From Anaerolineales bacterium (GTDB taxonomy: Bacteria; Chloroflexota; Anaerolineae; Anaerolineales; E44-bin32), in the NCBI GenBank assembly GCA_030668545.1, contig DAOUTT010000067.1, positions 1-9,144 on the forward strand: a stretch of 9,144 nt of DNA, written 5' to 3'. Position numbers and translations under genes: made by a program. Positions within the stretch are counted from its first letter, which is position 1. Each line of letters opens with the position of its first letter. Below are positions 6,681-9,144 of the stretch, one piece after another. Under the pieces are notes generated by a model, which was not told the DNA's origin, searched no databases, and worked only from the letters and a program-made list of their open reading frames with translations.

Positions 6681-6696
6681 TGTTTCACGTGAAACA
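6681..6696. other. parS: ParB-binding site parS (perfect 16-bp palindrome)
   Basis: TGTTTCACGTGAAACA is a perfect palindrome and matches the bacterial chromosomal parS consensus at every position. A given 16-mer is expected by chance about once in four billion positions, and this one sits in a non-coding gap beside a near-perfect copy. This makes it the most certain regulatory-type element in the window. It implies that the genome encodes ParB (Spo0J), which is not in this window. Confidence 0.96.
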
Positions 6697-6710
6697 TCCA
6701 CTCCCGTCGC

Positions 6711-6719
6711 TTGTCCACA
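6711..6719 (+). other. DnaA-box-like 9-mer
   Basis: TTGTCCACA differs from the Escherichia coli DnaA box TTATCCACA at one position and equals the form favoured in some high-GC bacteria. It lies 15 bases from the perfect parS. It is single and without clustered copies or a nearby AT-rich unwinding element, so it does not define an origin and may be chance. Confidence 0.3.
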
Positions 6720-6894
6720 CTCAGAAATCCAACCCTTGTTGAGCTGTGTTTCCCTGCGTGCTTCTCGAAAGTCTCATCACGTCTTGACCTAGAAATGAGC
6801 CACCGTATTTAGATATACATTAGCTGAAAACTCCCAGCCCGCTTCCTTTGATTTATTTAGCTTTTCCTCAAACACTCAGTTTAGTAGAGCCACA

Positions 6895-7305
6895 TCATCT
6901 CTCGAGTTTGGGCGGCTTGCCTTCCTTTCGCCAGGCATGAATTAACTCATCCAACAATATCGAAACTTCATCCGGATTGAATCCCACCCGGTGTGCATGC
7001 TCCAGGAAAGATTTCGTCATCCCCTCCAGCGCGGCCCTGCGTAGATGCGCCGTTTGTTCCGACCGCATTGACACCAATACATAGGTCCCGCGGCCCCGCT
7101 GTGTGGAGACCACCCCTTCTTCGTCGAGTATACGGTAGGCTCGAGCGATCGTATTGAAATTGACGCTCAGTTCCGCAGCCATTTTCCGTACGGTTGGCAG
7201 CTGATCGTCCGGCTGCAGCACGCCGGTTGCTACCAGGTGCTTTATTCGATCCACCAACTGCGCATAGATCGGTATATGGCCTCGGAAATCCAATTCAGTA
7301 AACAT
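6895..7305 (-). CDS. GntR-family transcriptional regulator, YtrA subfamily
   Basis: DNA-binding repressor of 136 residues. The N-terminal winged helix-turn-helix runs from about 10 to 76: IPIYAQLVDRIKHLVATG, then LPTVRKMAAELSVNFNTIAR (36-55) containing the recognition helix, and the wing TQRGRGTYV (68-76). The short C-terminal part (77-136), two helices with no large ligand domain, is typical of the YtrA subfamily, which often controls ABC transporters and itself. The open frame allows a TTG at 7320. ATG 7305 is preferred because family members begin with MF-x-LDF just before the PIY motif, although neither start has a clear Shine-Dalgarno sequence. It is divergent from pdxS and separated from the ABC operon by the parS gap. 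Likely targets are its own promoter, the ABC operon or pdxS. Confidence 0.92.
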   Translation of the reverse strand: MFTELDFRGHIPIYAQLVDRIKHLVATGVLQPDDQLPTVRKMAAELSVNFNTIARAYRILDEEGVVSTQRGRGTYVLVSMRSEQTAHLRRAALEGMTKSFLEHAHRVGFNPDEVSILLDELIHAWRKEGKPPKLER

Positions 7306-7336
7306 TTTACGATTACCCAATCGAACTATTGTCTCT

Positions 7337-7358
7337 TTGTATTATTGTACTAATTGTA
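7337..7358. promoter_or_regulatory. Triple TTGTA/TACAA repeat, possible GntR operator
   Basis: Three copies of TTGTA start at 7337, 7345 and 7354 (TACAA on the minus strand), spaced 8 and 9 bases. They cover the -10 element and start region of the regulator's own promoter, where a bound repressor would block transcription. YtrA proteins usually bind inverted rather than direct repeats, so operator function is inference. Confidence 0.4.
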
Positions 7359-7381
7359 TGTTTTCTGCGATTATATGTCAA
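7353..7381 (-). promoter_or_regulatory. Promoter of the GntR regulator gene
   Basis: On the minus strand a perfect -35 TTGACA (7381-7376) is followed after exactly 17 bases by TACAAT (7358-7353, five of six). Transcription should start near 7346, giving a leader of about 40 bases to ATG 7305. This is the best promoter match in the window. Confidence 0.65.
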
Positions 7382-7421
7382 GCGCGAAGCTCCTGGCATC
7401 GGTTTCGGGAATTGGCTATCG

Positions 7422-7430
7422 TGGTAGAAT
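7422..7430 (+). promoter_or_regulatory. Candidate extended -10 promoter of pdxS
   Basis: TGGTAGAAT has the TGn extension and a five-of-six -10 element, which can make up for the absence of a good -35 (the sequence at 7402-7407 is a poor match). Transcription would begin near 7437, leaving a leader of about 30 bases before pdxS. Its ten-base GGTAGAATCA core recurs in the candidate promoter of the ABC operon. Confidence 0.45.
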
Positions 7431-7467
7431 CAAAGTGCGGTTGCTTGACCCTTGCATGGAGATAATT

Positions 7468-8355
7468 ATGAACAAGAAAGTTGCTACCTTCACCGTAAAG
7501 AAAGGCTTGGCCCAAATGCTTAAGGGTGGCGTGATCATGGATGTGGTCACGGTGGAACATGCCCGCATCGCCGAGGAAGCCGGCGCTGTTGCTGTTATGG
7601 CGCTTGAGCGCGTCCCTGCTGATATTCGCGCCCACGGAGGCGTGGCTCGTATGAGCGACCCGGCTCTAATTCAGGAAATAATGGAGTCTGTCACAATCCC
7701 TGTGATGGCGAAGTGCCGCATCGGTCATTTCGTCGAAGCCCAGATCATCGAGGCTCTTGGGGTTGACTTCATCGATGAGTCGGAGGTTTTAACGCCGGCC
7801 GACGAAGCGCACCATATCAATAAACACCTGTTCAAGATCCCCTTCGTGTGCGGCTGCCGGAATCTTGGTGAGGCCTTGCGCCGCATTGCAGAGGGAGCGG
7901 CGATGATCCGCACGAAAGGCGAAGCCGGAACGGGTGATGTCGTCGAGGCGGTCCGACACGCGCGCTCTGTTTTCGGCGCGATCCGGCGCCTCAAGAACAT
8001 GCCCGACGAAGAGTTAATGTCCTTTGCCAAAGAGATCGGCGCCCCTTTCGAGACGCTAAAGGAAACCAAGGATTTGGGGCATCTGCCCGTTGTTAATTTT
8101 GCCGCCGGCGGTATCGCCACTCCGGCCGACGCCGCACTCATGATGCAGCTTGGTGTGGACGGTGTATTTGTCGGCTCGGGTATTTTTAAATCGGGCGACC
8201 CCGCTTCGCGAGCCAAGTCCATCGTGGAGGCTGTTGCTCACTACGACGACCCGAAGATCCTAGCCGAGATCAGCAAGGGGCTAGGCGAGCCGATGGTCGG
8301 CATTGAAGTGAGCGAGCTTCCCCAGTCAGAACGGCTGGCCGAGAGGGGCTGGTAG
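7468..8355 (+). CDS. pdxS: Pyridoxal 5'-phosphate synthase subunit PdxS (Pdx1)
   Basis: Synthase subunit of the deoxyxylulose-independent vitamin B6 pathway. It condenses ribose 5-phosphate, glyceraldehyde 3-phosphate and ammonia to PLP in the cytosol, with ammonia supplied by PdxT. The product of 295 residues has the family's usual length and is full of Pdx1 signatures: GVIMDVVTVEHARIAEEAGA (21-40) with D25, ALERVPADIRAHGGVARMSD (45-64), the first Schiff-base lysine K82 in VMAKCRIGHFVEA, VCGCRNLGEALRRIAEGAAM, the second lysine K150 in RTKGEAGTG, and FAAGGIATPADAALMMQLG near the phosphate site. A longer frame starts upstream, but ATG 7468 has GGAG six to seven bases before it and begins at the conserved N-terminus. 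It is followed by an oxidase-like gene and pdxT, and faces the GntR gene. Confidence 0.98.
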   Translation: MNKKVATFTVKKGLAQMLKGGVIMDVVTVEHARIAEEAGAVAVMALERVPADIRAHGGVARMSDPALIQEIMESVTIPVMAKCRIGHFVEAQIIEALGVDFIDESEVLTPADEAHHINKHLFKIPFVCGCRNLGEALRRIAEGAAMIRTKGEAGTGDVVEAVRHARSVFGAIRRLKNMPDEELMSFAKEIGAPFETLKETKDLGHLPVVNFAAGGIATPADAALMMQLGVDGVFVGSGIFKSGDPASRAKSIVEAVAHYDDPKILAEISKGLGEPMVGIEVSELPQSERLAERGW

Positions 8356-8405
8356 ATATCTTCGGGAGGGCGGCGATTCCTCACTCCGCTGATGATAGAA
8401 CCCGG

Positions 8406-8894
8406 ATGCGAAGGCACGACCGGGAAATTAAAGACCAGTCTGAGGTAAAGGCGCTTCTGCGCGATTCTCAGTTCGGTTTTATTGCTACCGTTTTTGAGAA
8501 CCAACCTTTCATACACGCAAATCTTTTTTGGTACGACGAGAAAAACCAGCGTATTTACTTCCACACAGCCCTCAAAGGTCGCGCCCGCAGCAACATCGAG
8601 ATCAACCCCCAGATATGCTTCAGTGTAGCAGCCATGGGCCGTCTCCTTCCCGCTGAGACGGCGATTGAATTCAGCACCGAGTATGCTAGCGTTACGGTGT
8701 TCGGGAGCGCACGTATAGCCGATGACCCATCAGAACAACGCTACGGTCTGCAGGGGTTGCTAGATAAGTATTTCCCTCAGTTACAGCCGGTCGAGGATTA
8801 CAGTCCCATCACAGATGCGGAATTGCAGCAAACCTCCGTTTTCGCATTGGAGATAGAATCCTGGAGTGGGAAACATAAGGTGGCAGGATCATGA
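8406..8894 (+). CDS. PPOX/Nim-like FMN-binding split-barrel protein
   Basis: Protein of 162 residues from the pyridoxamine 5'-phosphate oxidase-like split-barrel superfamily, nearest by eye to the NimA-like branch that begins MRR-x-DREI. The N-terminal MRRHDREI, the strand GFIATVFENQPFIHANLFWY, IYFHTALKGRARSNIEINPQ (the flavin phosphate-binding region) and a VTVFGSARI strand are visible. Binding of FMN or F420 and redox activity are inferred. It is not a typical PdxH, which is longer with a different C-terminus. ATG 8406 fits the family start but has no good ribosome binding site; GGGAGG at 8364-8369 is too far away. The gene lies 50 bases after pdxS and its stop overlaps the pdxT start as ATGA, so it sits inside the PLP synthase operon and may act on B6 vitamers. 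Confidence 0.85.
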   Translation: MRRHDREIKDQSEVKALLRDSQFGFIATVFENQPFIHANLFWYDEKNQRIYFHTALKGRARSNIEINPQICFSVAAMGRLLPAETAIEFSTEYASVTVFGSARIADDPSEQRYGLQGLLDKYFPQLQPVEDYSPITDAELQQTSVFALEIESWSGKHKVAGS

Positions 8895-9144
8895 AAGTTG
8901 GCGTTTTGGCGCTGCAGGGAGATTTCGCCGAACACCTTGCCTTTTTGCGTAGACTGGGAGCTGAAGGTGTTGAGGTTCGCCTGCCCTCCCACCTGAATGA
9001 TATTGAGTCTTTGATCATTCCCGGAGGGGAATCGACGACGATAGGGAAACTAGCCCTCGCGTTCGAACTACTAGAACCACTACGAACCTTCGGCCAGACG
9101 CGCCCGATATGGGGCACCTGTGCCGGCGCAATTTTTCTCTCAAA
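8891..9144 (+). CDS. pdxT: Glutaminase subunit PdxT (Pdx2), 3' end beyond window
   Basis: N-terminal 84 residues of the glutamine amidotransferase that hydrolyses glutamine and channels ammonia to PdxS. Visible signatures are GVLALQGDFAEH (4-15), the oxyanion-side PGGESTT (44-50) and WGTCAGAI (74-81), where C77 is the catalytic nucleophile of this class I glutaminase. The histidine and glutamate of the catalytic triad lie beyond the edge; complete PdxT is about 190 residues. ATG 8891 overlaps the stop of the preceding oxidase-like gene by four bases (ATGA), with GCAGGA just upstream, so the two are translationally coupled. Confidence 0.97.
   Translation, partial: MKVGVLALQGDFAEHLAFLRRLGAEGVEVRLPSHLNDIESLIIPGGESTTIGKLALAFELLEPLRTFGQTRPIWGTCAGAIFLS

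Larger units (their letters stand above)
6426..6894. other. 469-base non-coding region with promoter, parS pair and DnaA-like box
   Basis: This is the largest stretch without a gene. Both flanking genes are on the minus strand, so it lies downstream of the GntR gene and upstream of the ABC operon. It holds a minus-strand promoter (6506-6535), two parS sites (6656-6671 and 6681-6696) and a DnaA-box-like 9-mer (6711-6719). A TACAAT on the plus strand at 6595-6600, with AGGACA 16 bases upstream, could be a weak plus-strand promoter but no gene follows it. From 6720 to 6894 I see nothing definite: no intrinsic terminator for the GntR gene and no RNA gene. A 69-residue minus-strand open frame across the parS sites looks non-coding. 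Confidence 0.7.

Noticed and set aside
6509..6718. Minus-strand 69-codon frame beginning near the parS sites
   Set aside because: Its striking FHVKH-type residues are simply the translation of the parS palindromes; the rest has no family features.
7354..7467. N-terminal extension of PdxS from an upstream start
   Set aside because: The extra 38 residues lack homology, cover the promoter region, and a good ribosome binding site marks ATG 7468.
7725..8222. Minus-strand 165-codon frame inside pdxS
   Set aside because: It is fully antisense to pdxS, whose protein is unmistakable.

Overview
The window looks like chromosomal DNA of moderate GC content from a free-living bacterium. The best guess is a member of Chloroflexota, possibly Anaerolineae. 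That guess rests on the mix of protein families (LiaI/LiaF-like membrane proteins, a YhfC-type membrane protein, NatA/NatB-like ABC genes next to zinc-ribbon proteins, PdxS/PdxT) and on no marker gene, so it is tentative. I see no phage, insertion sequence, CRISPR array or tRNA.

Left block (175-6371, all minus strand, read from right to left): a YhfC-family intramembrane protease-like protein, an ABC ATPase, an ABC-2 permease, a secreted and membrane-anchored protein with a cytosolic zinc ribbon, a methyltransferase with a C-terminal Trm112-like zinc ribbon, a small membrane protein with three LiaI/LiaF-like hairpins, and a LiaF-like protein with a C-terminal beta-repeat domain. The first four genes are closely spaced or linked by strong ribosome binding sites and look like one unit built around an exporter. 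The methyltransferase has a good promoter of its own and a leader hairpin. The last two genes look like an envelope-sensing pair, but no LiaRS-type two-component system is in view.

Middle (6372-6894): a non-coding stretch with a likely promoter for the left block. It also holds two ParB-binding parS sites 25 bp apart, one of them a perfect 16-bp palindrome, and a DnaA-box-like 9-mer close by. This suggests that the window lies near the replication origin, where parS sites usually cluster.

Right block: a YtrA-subfamily GntR repressor (minus strand) is transcribed divergently from pdxS (plus strand). pdxS is followed by a flavin split-barrel (PPOX/Nim-like) protein and then by pdxT, which overlaps it by ATGA and runs off the window edge. 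PdxS and PdxT together form the glutamine-dependent pyridoxal 5'-phosphate (PLP) synthase, and the oxidase-like gene placed between them is unusual. The repressor's promoter overlaps three evenly spaced TACAA repeats, which could be its own operator.

Several starts were moved inward from the longest open frame because a Shine-Dalgarno sequence or family alignment favours the inner codon: the YhfC-like protein (6371), the permease (4396), the zinc-ribbon anchor (3595), the LiaF-like protein (1074), the GntR protein (7305) and PdxS (7468).
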